Below are positions 18,282-27,411 of a stretch of 64,000 bases of DNA, piece after piece. The position numbers and the translations under genes are program-made. Every line of letters starts with the position of its first letter. The first letter of the stretch is position 1. Under the pieces are notes generated by a model. That model was not told where the DNA came from. It did not search any database and saw only the letters and a program-made list of their open reading frames with translations. This DNA is from Virgibacillus sp. MSP4-1 (GTDB lineage Bacteria > Bacillota > Bacilli > Bacillales > Alkalibacillaceae), in NCBI RefSeq assembly GCF_010092505.1, contig NZ_CP048021.1:868001-932000 (forward strand). The letters run 5' to 3'.

Positions 18282-18959
18282 ATGAACAGATATGTAAGGC
18301 CGATTCTATCATTAGTATTTATTTTTGTTTTATTCGTACAGCCGGTAAACCACAATTATGTACAGGCAGCTATGAATGTTGATGAATATTTCGACCAGAA
18401 ACAAAACGAACAGCAAAAAGAAGAAAACAATGAGAGTCATTCTCCAGTCGAACAGGGACAGGAACAGGAATTACAGGCAGATAGCGGTTCTTTAATGGGG
18501 AATTTAATGAAAATGGTGTTTATGCTTCTGATTGTTTTGGCTCTAATTTATTTCTTATTAAAGTTTTTACAAAAACGAAATAAAATGTTTCAGCAGGTGC
18601 AGGCATTGGAGAATTTAGGCGGGATATCCCTGGGCTCTAATAAATCTGTTCAAATGGTCAGAATAGCTGATCGTATCTATGTCATCGGTGTGGGTGAGGA
18701 TATCTCCATGCTGACTGAAATTGAGGATGAGGAAACGAAAGAAGAGTTATTAAAAGAAGACCAGGAAGCAAATACCAACCAGCCGTTTAAAGCCATGCTG
18801 AAATCCCTGGAGCAGAGAAAAGAACAGCATAGTGATAAGGAATCAGATACAAATTCCTTCAAAGAGCAGTTTAACAGTGAGCTTAAGAAATTAAAAAATG
18901 GGAGACAAAAGCTGATGAAAAATAGCAGAGATACCGGAAAAGAGGATCAGGATGGGTGA
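18282..18959 (+). CDS. fliZ: Flagellar biosynthesis protein FliZ/FliO
   Basis: FliO-family membrane protein that helps assemble the FliP pore. It has a cleavable-looking N-terminal hydrophobic segment (about 7-24, ending near VQAA), a Gln/Glu-rich stretch, a TM helix at about 75-93 (MVFMLLIVLALIYFLLKFL), and a cytoplasmic FliO domain (ENLGGISLGSNKSVQMVRI). The charged C-terminal tail is poorly conserved. Length is 225 residues. It overlaps fliP by 8 bp. In B. subtilis this gene is named fliZ (also fliO). Confidence 0.92.
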   Translation: MNRYVRPILSLVFIFVLFVQPVNHNYVQAAMNVDEYFDQKQNEQQKEENNESHSPVEQGQEQELQADSGSLMGNLMKMVFMLLIVLALIYFLLKFLQKRNKMFQQVQALENLGGISLGSNKSVQMVRIADRIYVIGVGEDISMLTEIEDEETKEELLKEDQEANTNQPFKAMLKSLEQRKEQHSDKESDTNSFKEQFNSELKKLKNGRQKLMKNSRDTGKEDQDG

Positions 18960-19617
18960 ATTTGTAGACTTTTTTAATAACACAGATCCTCAGAGTGTCT
19001 CCACATCCGTTAAATTATTACTCTTATTAACTGTTCTGGCTCTTGCTCCAAGTATCCTGATATTGATGACAAGCTTTGCAAGAATCATCATTGTTTTGTC
19101 TTTTGTTCGTACATCCCTGGCTACACAGCAAATGCCGCCAAACCAAATACTAATTGCGCTGGCGCTGTTTTTAACCTTCTTTATCATGGCACCTACTTTT
19201 CAGGAAGTAAATGAAGAAGCCTTACAGCCATTATTCAATGAAGAAATTACCATTGATGAAGCCTATGATAAGGCCAGTATGCCCATGAAGGAATTTATGG
19301 CCAAGCACACACGACAAAAAGATATGGCTTTATTTATGGATTATACCCAAATGGAGGCACCTGAGACATTGGAAGATGTGCCTCTCACAACATTAATCCC
19401 TGCTTTTGCCATAAGTGAATTAAAAACAGCATTCCAAATGGGATTTATGATATTTGTTCCCTTTTTAATCATTGATATGGCCGTTGCCAGTATTTTAATG
19501 TCGATGGGAATGATGATGTTACCACCAGTTATGATTTCTTTACCTTTTAAAATCTTATTATTTGTCCTTGTGGATGGCTGGTATCTGATCACCCATTCAT
19601 TATTAGAAAGCTTCTAG
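18952..19617 (+). CDS. fliP: Flagellar export gate protein FliP
   Basis: Core pore subunit of the type III export gate, with FliQ and FliR. Four hydrophobic segments are visible (about 20-45, 58-76, 156-180 and 195-212). The family block SFARIIIVLSFVRTSLATQQMPPNQ and the later AFQMGFMIFVPFLIIDMAVAS region are intact. Length is 221 residues. The ATG follows GAGGATCAGG inside the end of fliZ. Confidence 0.96.
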   Translation: MGEFVDFFNNTDPQSVSTSVKLLLLLTVLALAPSILILMTSFARIIIVLSFVRTSLATQQMPPNQILIALALFLTFFIMAPTFQEVNEEALQPLFNEEITIDEAYDKASMPMKEFMAKHTRQKDMALFMDYTQMEAPETLEDVPLTTLIPAFAISELKTAFQMGFMIFVPFLIIDMAVASILMSMGMMMLPPVMISLPFKILLFVLVDGWYLITHSLLESF

Positions 19618-19639
19618 CTTTGGAAGGGAGCGCATCATT

Positions 19640-19909
19640 TTGAATAGTGAATTTGTTATTTCCCTGGCAGAGACTGCGGTGTACACGTTGCTAACGGTTA
19701 TTGGTCCCATATTAATTCTGGCTCTTGTCGTAGGTTTATTAGTGAGTATTTTTCAGGCAACAACACAAATCCAGGAACAAACCCTTGCCTTTATTCCGAA
19801 AATCATCGCTGTTTTTATTGGAATTATTTTCTTCGGTCCCTGGATGCTTGTTCAGGTTGTGGACTTCACCGCAAATATATTTAACAATCTTCATCAAGTG
19901 ATTAGTTGA
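19640..19909 (+). CDS. fliQ: Flagellar export gate protein FliQ
   Basis: Two-helix membrane subunit of the export gate. Length is 89 residues with TM helices at about 17-38 and 51-73 and the family motif VGLLVSIFQATTQIQEQTL between them. Start is TTG at 19640, 13 nt after GGAAGGGAG. It ends one base before the ATG of fliR (TGATATG), suggesting coupled translation. Confidence 0.96.
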   Translation: MNSEFVISLAETAVYTLLTVIGPILILALVVGLLVSIFQATTQIQEQTLAFIPKIIAVFIGIIFFGPWMLVQVVDFTANIFNNLHQVIS

Positions 19910-19910
19910 T

Positions 19911-20690
19911 ATGTTAGAAGTCTTTGAACTTAGTAAACTGCCAGGATTTATCTTGATTTTTGCAAGGGTCATTGGTTTTTTCTTAACAATACCGGTATTT
20001 TCATATCGTAATCTTCCCAGAACTCATAAGCTGGGTTTTGCGATTTTTTTATCATGGATCATGTTTTATACCGTGGACATGCCTGTCTTCCTGTTAAATG
20101 GGCAATTTATTCTCTTAATACTGAAAGAGCTTATTGTCGGATTACTTATCGGGTTAATAGCCTTTATTATATTAGGTGCTATTCAAATTGCAGGTGGATT
20201 TATCGATTTCCAGATGGGTTTTGCCATTGCCAATGTGATGGATCCACAAACAGGGATCCAAAGTCCTTTAATTGGTCAATTTTTATATACCCTTGCCTTG
20301 CTGTTTCTCATAACGGTTGATGCCCATCATTTATTGCTGGATGGTATTTTTTACAGCTATCAATATGTCGAAATCGATCAGATGGTTCCCTTTCAGAATG
20401 AGTCGATTGTGCAATTTGTAATGGAAAGCTTTAGTCAAATGTTTTTAATCGCTTTTCAAATGTCCATCCCCATCGTAGGCTGTCTGTTTCTGGTAGATGT
20501 TGCGTTAGGGATTGTGGCAAGAACCGTTCCACAATTGAACGTGTTTGTTGTCGGGCTGCCTTTGAAAATTTTTGTCAGTTTTGTCGTGATTTTTGTTTTT
20601 CTCGGTATTTATGTAACCTTAATACAACAGCTATTTGAAACCATTCTTAATGCTATGAGAGGGTTAATGTCTTTATTTGGGGGTGCTTAG
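19911..20690 (+). CDS. fliR: Flagellar export gate protein FliR
   Basis: Membrane subunit of the FliPQR export pore. Length is 259 residues with about six hydrophobic helices and the FliR motif GFIDFQMGFAIANVMDPQTG (about 99-118). The C-terminal segment near FVVGLPLKIFVSFVV is also typical. It is followed at one base distance by the true ATG of flhB at 20692. Confidence 0.96.
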   Translation: MLEVFELSKLPGFILIFARVIGFFLTIPVFSYRNLPRTHKLGFAIFLSWIMFYTVDMPVFLLNGQFILLILKELIVGLLIGLIAFIILGAIQIAGGFIDFQMGFAIANVMDPQTGIQSPLIGQFLYTLALLFLITVDAHHLLLDGIFYSYQYVEIDQMVPFQNESIVQFVMESFSQMFLIAFQMSIPIVGCLFLVDVALGIVARTVPQLNVFVVGLPLKIFVSFVVIFVFLGIYVTLIQQLFETILNAMRGLMSLFGGA

Positions 20691-20691
20691 T

Positions 20692-21774
20692 ATGAAATGG
20701 TTAACCTTGGATTTGCAATATTTCGCAGGGGAAAAGACCGAAAAAGCTACCCCGAAAAAGCGTCAGGATTCAAGAAAAAAAGGACAGGTTGTGAAAAGCC
20801 AGGATGTTAATACCGCAATTCTTCTATTTATGATGTTTATTTTATTTTTTGTTATGGGCGGGTACCTCAAAGAACGATTAATGGTGATCTATGAAAAAGG
20901 CTTTGTAGAATATATCCAGTGGAATGTGACAGCAGATACCGTTCAGTCCATGTTTGTTCAATACACAATTGACGGGGTTATGGTGTTACTTCCCGTGATG
21001 ATTGTGGCTGTTATTGCCGGACTGGCTTCCAATTTTCTGCAGATTGGGTTTTTATTTACCACCGAACCGCTAAAGTTCAACCTTGGGAAATTAAATCCCA
21101 TAAAAGGGGCCAAGAAAATATTTTCGGCCCGGGCTCTGGTGGAACTTCTGAAATCTCTATTAAAAATTACCGTCATAGGCAGTATTACATTTACGGTTAT
21201 CTGGATGAACAAAGACCAAATGATGATTATGTCCTTAAAAGGTCTTGATAGTGCCCTTGCTTTTTTTGGCCAAATGACAATAACGATGGGGATCGCAGCT
21301 TCCATAGGGCTATTAATCATTTCCGTCATCGATTATATCTATCAAAAGTATGATCATGAAAAAAACATTCGAATGTCCAAACAGGATATTAAAGATGAAC
21401 ATAAGAACATGGAAGGCGATCCACAAATAAAATCCAAAGTGAAAGAAAGATAGAGGCAGATGGCTAACTCACGAATGATGAGTGAAGTACCAGATGCGGA
21501 TGTAGTCATTACCAATCCGACACACTACTCGATTGCGATTAAGTATGATGAAAATAAATATGATGCTCCTTATGTAGTGGCAAAAGGGGTGGACTACATC
21601 GCATTTAAGATCAGGGAAGTGGCCAAGCACCACGATATTCCCATGGTGGAAAATCGGTCACTGGCACGTTCCATATACGCAAAGGTTGAAATAGGGGAAG
21701 TCATTCATGAAGACTTTTATCAGGCTGTTGCTGAAGTTCTTGCTTACGTATATCGATTGCAAAATAAAGTTTGA
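20692..21774 (+). pseudogene. flhB: flhB interrupted by an in-frame amber codon
   Basis: Substrate-specificity switch and gate subunit of the flagellar export apparatus. The reading frame would be 360 codons, the usual FlhB length, but codon 254 (21451-21453) is TAG where the family has Gln (KER[13 protein letters not shown]). The frame does not shift: the same frame resumes at once and continues to 21774. The first part (253 residues; LDLQYFAGEKTEKATPKKR, four TM helices, the linker GDPQIKSKVKER) lacks the self-cleavage domain. The second part contains NPTH (N275-H278). An ATG at 21460 could restart a 104-residue C-terminal piece, with weak AGAGG only 3 nt away. True mutation, readthrough or a sequence error cannot be told apart here. 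The ATG at 20692 is preceded by GGGGGTG. Confidence 0.9.
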
Positions 21775-21794
21775 AGCAATGAGGAGAGACCATC

Positions 21795-23825
21795 ATGAAA
21801 CTTAAAGATTTATCTGTATTATCAGCTGTTATATTAATTATTGTTATGCTCGTTATCCCTTTGCCGGGCTGGATTTTAAGTGTATTCATTTTAATTAACA
21901 TCACACTTGCTTTAATCGTGATCCTTGTTGCTATGAATACAACAGAGGCACTGGAGTTTGCAGTGTTTCCTTCTCTCTTATTGCTTTTAACTTTATTCAG
22001 ATTGGGATTAAACGTATCGACAACAAGATCCATTCTGTCTGAAGGGGATGCGGGAGTCGTTATTGATACATTTGGAAGCTTTGTGATCGGGGATAACCCA
22101 TTAGTTGGTTTCGTGATTTTCCTGATCTTAATTATTATCCAGTTTATCGTTATTACGAAAGGTTCTGAGCGTGTATCAGAGGTTTCCGCACGATTTACAC
22201 TAGATGCGATGCCTGGTAAGCAAATGAGTATTGATGCTGACCTTAACTCAGGTTTAATTTCTGAACAGCAGGCAAAGGATCGCAGAGAAAAAATTGAACA
22301 GGAGGCAGACTTCTACGGTGCCATGGATGGTGCCAGTAAATTTGTTAAGGGTGATGCGATTGCAGGGATTGTTATTGTTATTATCAATATTATTTTTGGA
22401 TTAATTATTGGTGTCGCTCAGATGGGCTTAACGTTTGGTGAAGCATCGAATCAATTTCTTCGCCTTACAGTTGGAGATGGACTTGTATCACAAATTCCGG
22501 CGTTATTAATTTCCACCGCAACAGGTATTGTTGTTACACGAGTAGCTTCTGAAGGAAATTTGGGGACCGATATTACAAATCAACTGCTGCGATTCCCTAA
22601 ATTGCTATATGTGGCTGCCGTCACCATATTTATGTTCGGGCTTACGCCAATTAACTTTGGGTTAACGACTATGATTGCAGGTGTTCTGGCTTTCGGAGGA
22701 TTTCAATTAAGTAAAACAAAAGCCGAAGAAAAGGGGGAAGAATGGCAGGAGGAAGAAGAAATCGAATCTCAGGATATGTCTTCTCCTGACAGCATAATAC
22801 AAATGATTAGTCACGATCCGATTGAATTCGAGTTTGGTTATGCTCTGATTCCTCTGGCAGATGCGAACCAGGGAGGAGATTTACTGGACAGGGTTGTGAT
22901 GATTCGTCGCCAGTTGGCCATAGAGCTGGGAATGGTTATCCCAGTTGTCCGGATACGTGACAATGTTCAGCTGAATCCTAATGAATACAGTTTAAAAGTA
23001 AAGGGGAATGAAGTAGCCAGAGGTGAGATTTACCTTGATCACTATATGGCCATGATGCCTGGAATTGAGGAAGAAGATCTCGATGGCATTGATACGATGG
23101 AACCTGCTTTTGGCTTGCCGGCAAAGTGGATTTCAGAGGATCTTAAAGATGAGGCCGAAATGCTGGGAGCAACTGTGGTAGACCCGCCATCTGTTGTATC
23201 CACGCATATTACAGAGGTTATTAAACAGCAGGCACATGAATTACTGGGCAGAGAGGAAACGAAGCAGTTAATCGATCACCTGAAAGAAAGTAATCCAATT
23301 CTTGTAGAGGAAGTTACCCCAGAGCCTTTATCCACTGGAGAAGTTCAGAAGGTTCTGGCCAAGCTTTTACGCGAGCAGGTATCCATCCGGAATTTGCCTG
23401 TCATTTTTGAAACCTTGGCTGACTTCGGTAAAATGACCAATGATACAGATCTTCTGGGAGAATATGCAAGACAGGCCTTAGCCAGTCAAATATCCAGTCA
23501 ATATATAAATGATGATCAGGTATTAAAGGTGGTAACTTTATCAGGACAGGTAGAAAAACTTATTGCAGATCATGTTCAGCAGACAGAGCATGGCAGTTAT
23601 TTAGCTCTTGATCCTGAATCCCAGCAAAAAATCATTCAATCTATTAATAAGGAAATCGAAAAGCTGTCATTACAGGAAGCTACACCCGTTCTTCTTTGCT
23701 CACCAGCGATTCGGATGTATGTGAAGCAGTTAATTGAGAGATTTCTCCCTCAAGTTGTGGTTCTTTCCTACAATGAAGTAGAACCATCTGTTGAGGTACA
23801 AAGTATAGGGGTGGTGAATAGCTAA
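21795..23825 (+). CDS. flhA: Flagellar export gate protein FlhA
   Basis: Largest export-gate subunit, with a TM half and a cytoplasmic ring that receives substrates and chaperones. Length is 676 residues. About eight hydrophobic helices lie within 1-310. The conserved cytoplasmic FHIPEP loop is visible as VSARFTLDAMPGKQMSIDADLN (two parts around residue 140). The C-terminal soluble domain runs from about 330 to the end. ATG follows GAGGAGAGACC. Its stop overlaps the flhF start (TAATG). Confidence 0.97.
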   Translation: MKLKDLSVLSAVILIIVMLVIPLPGWILSVFILINITLALIVILVAMNTTEALEFAVFPSLLLLLTLFRLGLNVSTTRSILSEGDAGVVIDTFGSFVIGDNPLVGFVIFLILIIIQFIVITKGSERVSEVSARFTLDAMPGKQMSIDADLNSGLISEQQAKDRREKIEQEADFYGAMDGASKFVKGDAIAGIVIVIINIIFGLIIGVAQMGLTFGEASNQFLRLTVGDGLVSQIPALLISTATGIVVTRVASEGNLGTDITNQLLRFPKLLYVAAVTIFMFGLTPINFGLTTMIAGVLAFGGFQLSKTKAEEKGEEWQEEEEIESQDMSSPDSIIQMISHDPIEFEFGYALIPLADANQGGDLLDRVVMIRRQLAIELGMVIPVVRIRDNVQLNPNEYSLKVKGNEVARGEIYLDHYMAMMPGIEEEDLDGIDTMEPAFGLPAKWISEDLKDEAEMLGATVVDPPSVVSTHITEVIKQQAHELLGREETKQLIDHLKESNPILVEEVTPEPLSTGEVQKVLAKLLREQVSIRNLPVIFETLADFGKMTNDTDLLGEYARQALASQISSQYINDDQVLKVVTLSGQVEKLIADHVQQTEHGSYLALDPESQQKIIQSINKEIEKLSLQEATPVLLCSPAIRMYVKQLIERFLPQVVVLSYNEVEPSVEVQSIGVVNS

Positions 23826-24985
23826 TGAAGGTTAAAAAATATACAGCTCAGACCATGCCGGAAGCCATGAAACAGGTTCGTAATGAACTGGGCAGTGATG
23901 CGGTGATTTTAAATTCAAAAATTGTCAAGCCTAAGGGGATTTTTGGGATCTTTAAGAAAAATAACATAGAAGTTATCGCTGCTATCGATCCAAATCCTCC
24001 ATTGGAGAAAAAACAAAAGCCTTCGCAGCAGCCAAGGCATAATTTCAGTGAACGAAAGCCTCAAAACAACCAAACAGACCCATCCAGGCCCGATAAAAAG
24101 GTTTCTGATGAAGTCATTAGAGAACTTCGTGAATTAAGGGAGACGGTGACAATACAACAAAACTCAGCTGCTGGTTCACAGGACTACTTACCGACTCCAA
24201 TTAATAAAGCTTATCAATATTTAATCAATCAGGAACTAAATGAAGAAACTGTGAGATTAATCATAGACCCTTTGTTGGAAAAGTATTATCTTCATAATAA
24301 ACAGGTGAATGATCAGCTTATCTTTCAATGGTTAAAAGAAGAATTGGAAAAGCATTTGCAGCCTTATTCAAATGGTTTTAAAGAATTTTCGTCCAAAGTC
24401 ATGTTTTTCGTAGGACCCACTGGTGTAGGAAAAACAACCACAATTGCCAAAGTAGCAGCAAAGGCTGTAGTGGAGGAAAAGAAGAAAGTGGCTTTTTTAA
24501 CGACCGACACTTACCGTATTGGTGCGATTGATCAACTAAAAACCTATGGCAAGATACTGAACGTTCCTGTAGAAATTGCTTATAACCAGGATGATTTTCA
24601 GAAAGCTAAAGAAAAATTTTCAAATTTCGACATGATTTTAGTGGATACAGCAGGACGAAACTATAAACAAGTCGAATTTATAAAACAGTTGGAGGAAACT
24701 ATCGATTTCGAACAGGATGATGAAATGTTTCTCGTGCTATCTGCTACAACAAAAAACAAAGAACTATCAGCTGTACTGCGGCAGTTTCATCAATTTCCGA
24801 TTAAGAAACTTATTTTTACCAAATTAGATGAAACCTCGGAATATGGACCAATATTAAATATTATGAAGGAAGGAAATGCCGGTCTTGCCTTTTTATCCGA
24901 TGGTCAGGATGTCCCGGATGATATAAAGGAAGGTTCAACGGAACAAATCATTTCCTTAATCCTTGGTGGTTGGAATCATGACTGA
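23825..24985 (+). CDS. flhF: Flagellar placement GTPase FlhF
   Basis: SRP-type GTPase that, with FlhG, sets where and how many flagella form. Length is 386 residues: a basic N-terminal B domain, an N domain, and a G domain with G1 [10 protein letters not shown] (from about residue 197), TTDTYRIGAIDQL, the DTAGR G3 motif and TKLDE G4 motif. Overlaps both neighbours. Membrane-pole localisation is known of the family, not visible here. Confidence 0.96.
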   Translation: MKVKKYTAQTMPEAMKQVRNELGSDAVILNSKIVKPKGIFGIFKKNNIEVIAAIDPNPPLEKKQKPSQQPRHNFSERKPQNNQTDPSRPDKKVSDEVIRELRELRETVTIQQNSAAGSQDYLPTPINKAYQYLINQELNEETVRLIIDPLLEKYYLHNKQVNDQLIFQWLKEELEKHLQPYSNGFKEFSSKVMFFVGPTGVGKTTTIAKVAAKAVVEEKKKVAFLTTDTYRIGAIDQLKTYGKILNVPVEIAYNQDDFQKAKEKFSNFDMILVDTAGRNYKQVEFIKQLEETIDFEQDDEMFLVLSATTKNKELSAVLRQFHQFPIKKLIFTKLDETSEYGPILNIMKEGNAGLAFLSDGQDVPDDIKEGSTEQIISLILGGWNHD

Positions 24986-25844
24986 TCAGGCGCAAAAGTT
25001 AAGAGAGCTGCTTAAAAAGAAGAAGGATATTAGAGAAGCTAAAACGATTGCCATTTTGAGCGGAAAAGGAGGAGTTGGAAAATCTAATTTTGCGCTTAAT
25101 TTTGCAATTGGACTTCAGCAAAAAGGAAAAAGAGTTCTTTTATTTGATTTGGATTTTGGCATGGGTAATATTGATGTATTAATGGGAGTAACCCCAAAGA
25201 AGACAATCATTCAAATGTTTCAGGAATCGTTGGAAATTGCAGATATTATCGAAAAAGGTCCGAATTCGCTATCTTATGTGGCTGCTGGTTCAGGATTAAC
25301 CAATATTTTTCACTTTAATCCCCATTATTTCGATTATTTTGCAGAACAGCTGCAGTCGATTTCCATGCAATATGATTATATTCTTTTTGATCTGGGCGCT
25401 GGTATGCAGGATCAGCACTTAAAGTTTGCATTTGCTGCCAATGAATGCTTTGTTTTAACAAATACTGAGCCAACTTCCATAACAGATGCATATGCGGTAA
25501 TGAAGCATCTGTACTATGAGCAGAGTTCCATACCCGTTTATCTTATTGTTAATCGAGCTGAACCTGAGGATGGTGAACTGACCATTAAAAAATTTAAAGC
25601 TGTGGTTGAACAGTATTTGAAGCAATCGTTTATTCCTTTAGGTGTTTTACCGGATGACCACGCTCTGGTCAAGGCAGTTAAAGATCAGATTCCATTCCTT
25701 CTGCACAATAAACGGTCGGCAATTAGTCTGCAACTGGCACAACTGATTGACAACTATTTAGGTGAGCAATCCAAGGAAAGAATGGCCATACGTCACTCCT
25801 TTGTTACAAAGCTGAAAATGCTATTTAAGAGAAAGGTAGATTAA
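24978..25844 (+). CDS. flhG: Flagellar number regulator FlhG (YlxH), MinD/ParA family ATPase
   Basis: ParA/MinD ATPase partner of FlhF that also helps C-ring assembly. Length is 288 residues from ATG 24978. The N-terminal helix DQAQKLRELL resembles the DQAxxLR segment that stimulates FlhF. Deviant Walker A SGKGGVGKSN spans 28-37. FDLDFGMGNIDVLMG and the NRAEPEDG region are typical. The C-terminal basic helix could bind membrane. A GTG at 24963 is an alternative start. Confidence 0.95.
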   Translation: MTDQAQKLRELLKKKKDIREAKTIAILSGKGGVGKSNFALNFAIGLQQKGKRVLLFDLDFGMGNIDVLMGVTPKKTIIQMFQESLEIADIIEKGPNSLSYVAAGSGLTNIFHFNPHYFDYFAEQLQSISMQYDYILFDLGAGMQDQHLKFAFAANECFVLTNTEPTSITDAYAVMKHLYYEQSSIPVYLIVNRAEPEDGELTIKKFKAVVEQYLKQSFIPLGVLPDDHALVKAVKDQIPFLLHNKRSAISLQLAQLIDNYLGEQSKERMAIRHSFVTKLKMLFKRKVD

Positions 25845-25845
25845 T

Positions 25846-26898
25846 ATGCAAAACATCCGAGTACTGGTCATAGATGATTCGGCATTTATGCGTAAAATGA
25901 TTTCAGATATTTTAAATCAGGATGATCAAATCCAGGTTGTTGGAACAGCAAGAAATGGACAGGACGGCATTCAAAAAATCAAAAGCCTTTCACCTGATGT
26001 CATTACTTTAGACGTGGAAATGCCTGTCATGAATGGGATTGAAGCACTGGAAAAGATTATGAAGGAATGTCCGGTACCGGCTGTTATGGTTTCAAGTGTG
26101 ACTAAATCGGGGGCAGACAGCACTCTCCAGGCCTTACACCTGGGTGCAATTGACTTTATTACGAAACCTTCCGGATCTATTTCGCTCGATATTTACAAAA
26201 CAGAATATGAAATCATATCAAAAGTAAAACAGGCTGCAACTGTTAATATTCATCAATTTCATACAAAGTCAACTTTGCCAAACCCTGTACCTTCTCAAAC
26301 GGACAGTACCGTCAGCCAAAAGAAGAAGGTTGTTGTTATAGGTGTTTCAACAGGTGGACCTAGAGCTTTACAGTCTCTGATCCCTGCTTTGCCTGATGAT
26401 TTCCCGGCTCCAATTTTAATTGTTCAGCATATGCCGGCTGCATTCACAAAATCACTGGCTGAACGTTTAAATCGCCAGTCAAAACTGTCTGTTAAGGAGG
26501 CAGTGAATGGAGAAATCCTATCTAAAGGTGTGGTTTATATTGCTGCTGGCGATTACCACCTGGAGATTAAACGAACAGGAACTACATTGACTGCTTTAGT
26601 TGAACAATCCGAGCCGGTGGGCGGACATCGCCCTTCTGTTAATAAATTGTTTGAATCGGCAGCAGATCTGAAATATTATGAAAAATATGCAGTTATTCTG
26701 ACAGGGATGGGTTCGGATGGATCGAAAGGGATTCAAATATTAAAGGAAAAGGATAAGGGGACAAAAGTCATTGTCGAATCAGAAGAATCTGCAGTGATTT
26801 TCGGGATGCCCAAAGCAGCTCTCAATACAAATGAGGTCAATCATGTAGTAAGCATTGATCAAATGGGATCTCTGTTAAGTGAGCTTATTCAAAAATAA
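25846..26898 (+). CDS. cheB: Chemotaxis methylesterase/glutamine deamidase CheB
   Basis: Response regulator that demethylates and deamidates chemoreceptors. Receiver domain 1-120 with acidic pair near D10/D11, phosphoacceptor D56 and K near 106. A Ser/Thr/Gln-rich linker (about 140-160) precedes the esterase domain with catalytic S168 (GVSTGGP), H195 (VQHMP) and D291 (GMGSDG), all present. Length is 350 residues. It follows flhG by one base. Its activating kinase CheA should be the next gene but is missing. Confidence 0.97.
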   Translation: MQNIRVLVIDDSAFMRKMISDILNQDDQIQVVGTARNGQDGIQKIKSLSPDVITLDVEMPVMNGIEALEKIMKECPVPAVMVSSVTKSGADSTLQALHLGAIDFITKPSGSISLDIYKTEYEIISKVKQAATVNIHQFHTKSTLPNPVPSQTDSTVSQKKKVVVIGVSTGGPRALQSLIPALPDDFPAPILIVQHMPAAFTKSLAERLNRQSKLSVKEAVNGEILSKGVVYIAAGDYHLEIKRTGTTLTALVEQSEPVGGHRPSVNKLFESAADLKYYEKYAVILTGMGSDGSKGIQILKEKDKGTKVIVESEESAVIFGMPKAALNTNEVNHVVSIDQMGSLLSELIQK

Positions 26899-26931
26899 GG
26901 GGATTCGCAGATAATAACATAAGGGGGAATG

Positions 26932-27405
26932 ATGCAGATGACAAAAGAACAACGCAATGAAAAAGTAATCGTTTTTCAAATAAAGAATGAAGAGTACGGA
27001 GCACCGGTGGACGCTGTAGGTTCCATAGAACGTATGGTCGAAGTAACACGAGTCCCCGGTACACCTCCATTTGTAAAAGGAGTGATTAATCTTCGAGGTG
27101 TAGTGACCCCGATTATTGATTTAAGGGAAAGATTCGGAATAGAGCCAGCGGAATATGACGACCGGACAAGAATAATTATCGTTTCACTGGAAGATAAAGA
27201 AGTTGGAATGATTGTCGACACTGCTAATGATGTTATCGATGTTTCAGCCGATGCTATTGAACCTCCGCCGGAAGTAATAGGATCAGTAGATGTAGATTAT
27301 ATCAGGGGAGTTGCAAAATTAGACAATCGATTATTAATTCTCCTGAATATAGAAAAAGTCCTTTCGGAAGAGGAGATAACTGAAATATCACAGGTAGAAG
27401 GGTAG
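26932..27405 (+). CDS. cheW: Chemotaxis coupling protein CheW
   Basis: Adaptor that links chemoreceptors to CheA. The product is about 157 residues forming one CheW/SH3-like fold, with the conserved VPGTPPFVKGVINLRGVV block split across residues about 40-57 and ID(L)R following. Three ATGs (26929, 26932, 26938) lie after AAGGGGG; 26932 gives a reasonable spacing. The gene begins only 33 bp after cheB, a place normally filled by the roughly 2-kb cheA. Confidence 0.95.
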   Translation: MQMTKEQRNEKVIVFQIKNEEYGAPVDAVGSIERMVEVTRVPGTPPFVKGVINLRGVVTPIIDLRERFGIEPAEYDDRTRIIIVSLEDKEVGMIVDTANDVIDVSADAIEPPPEVIGSVDVDYIRGVAKLDNRLLILLNIEKVLSEEEITEISQVEG

Positions 27406-27411
27406 AACATT

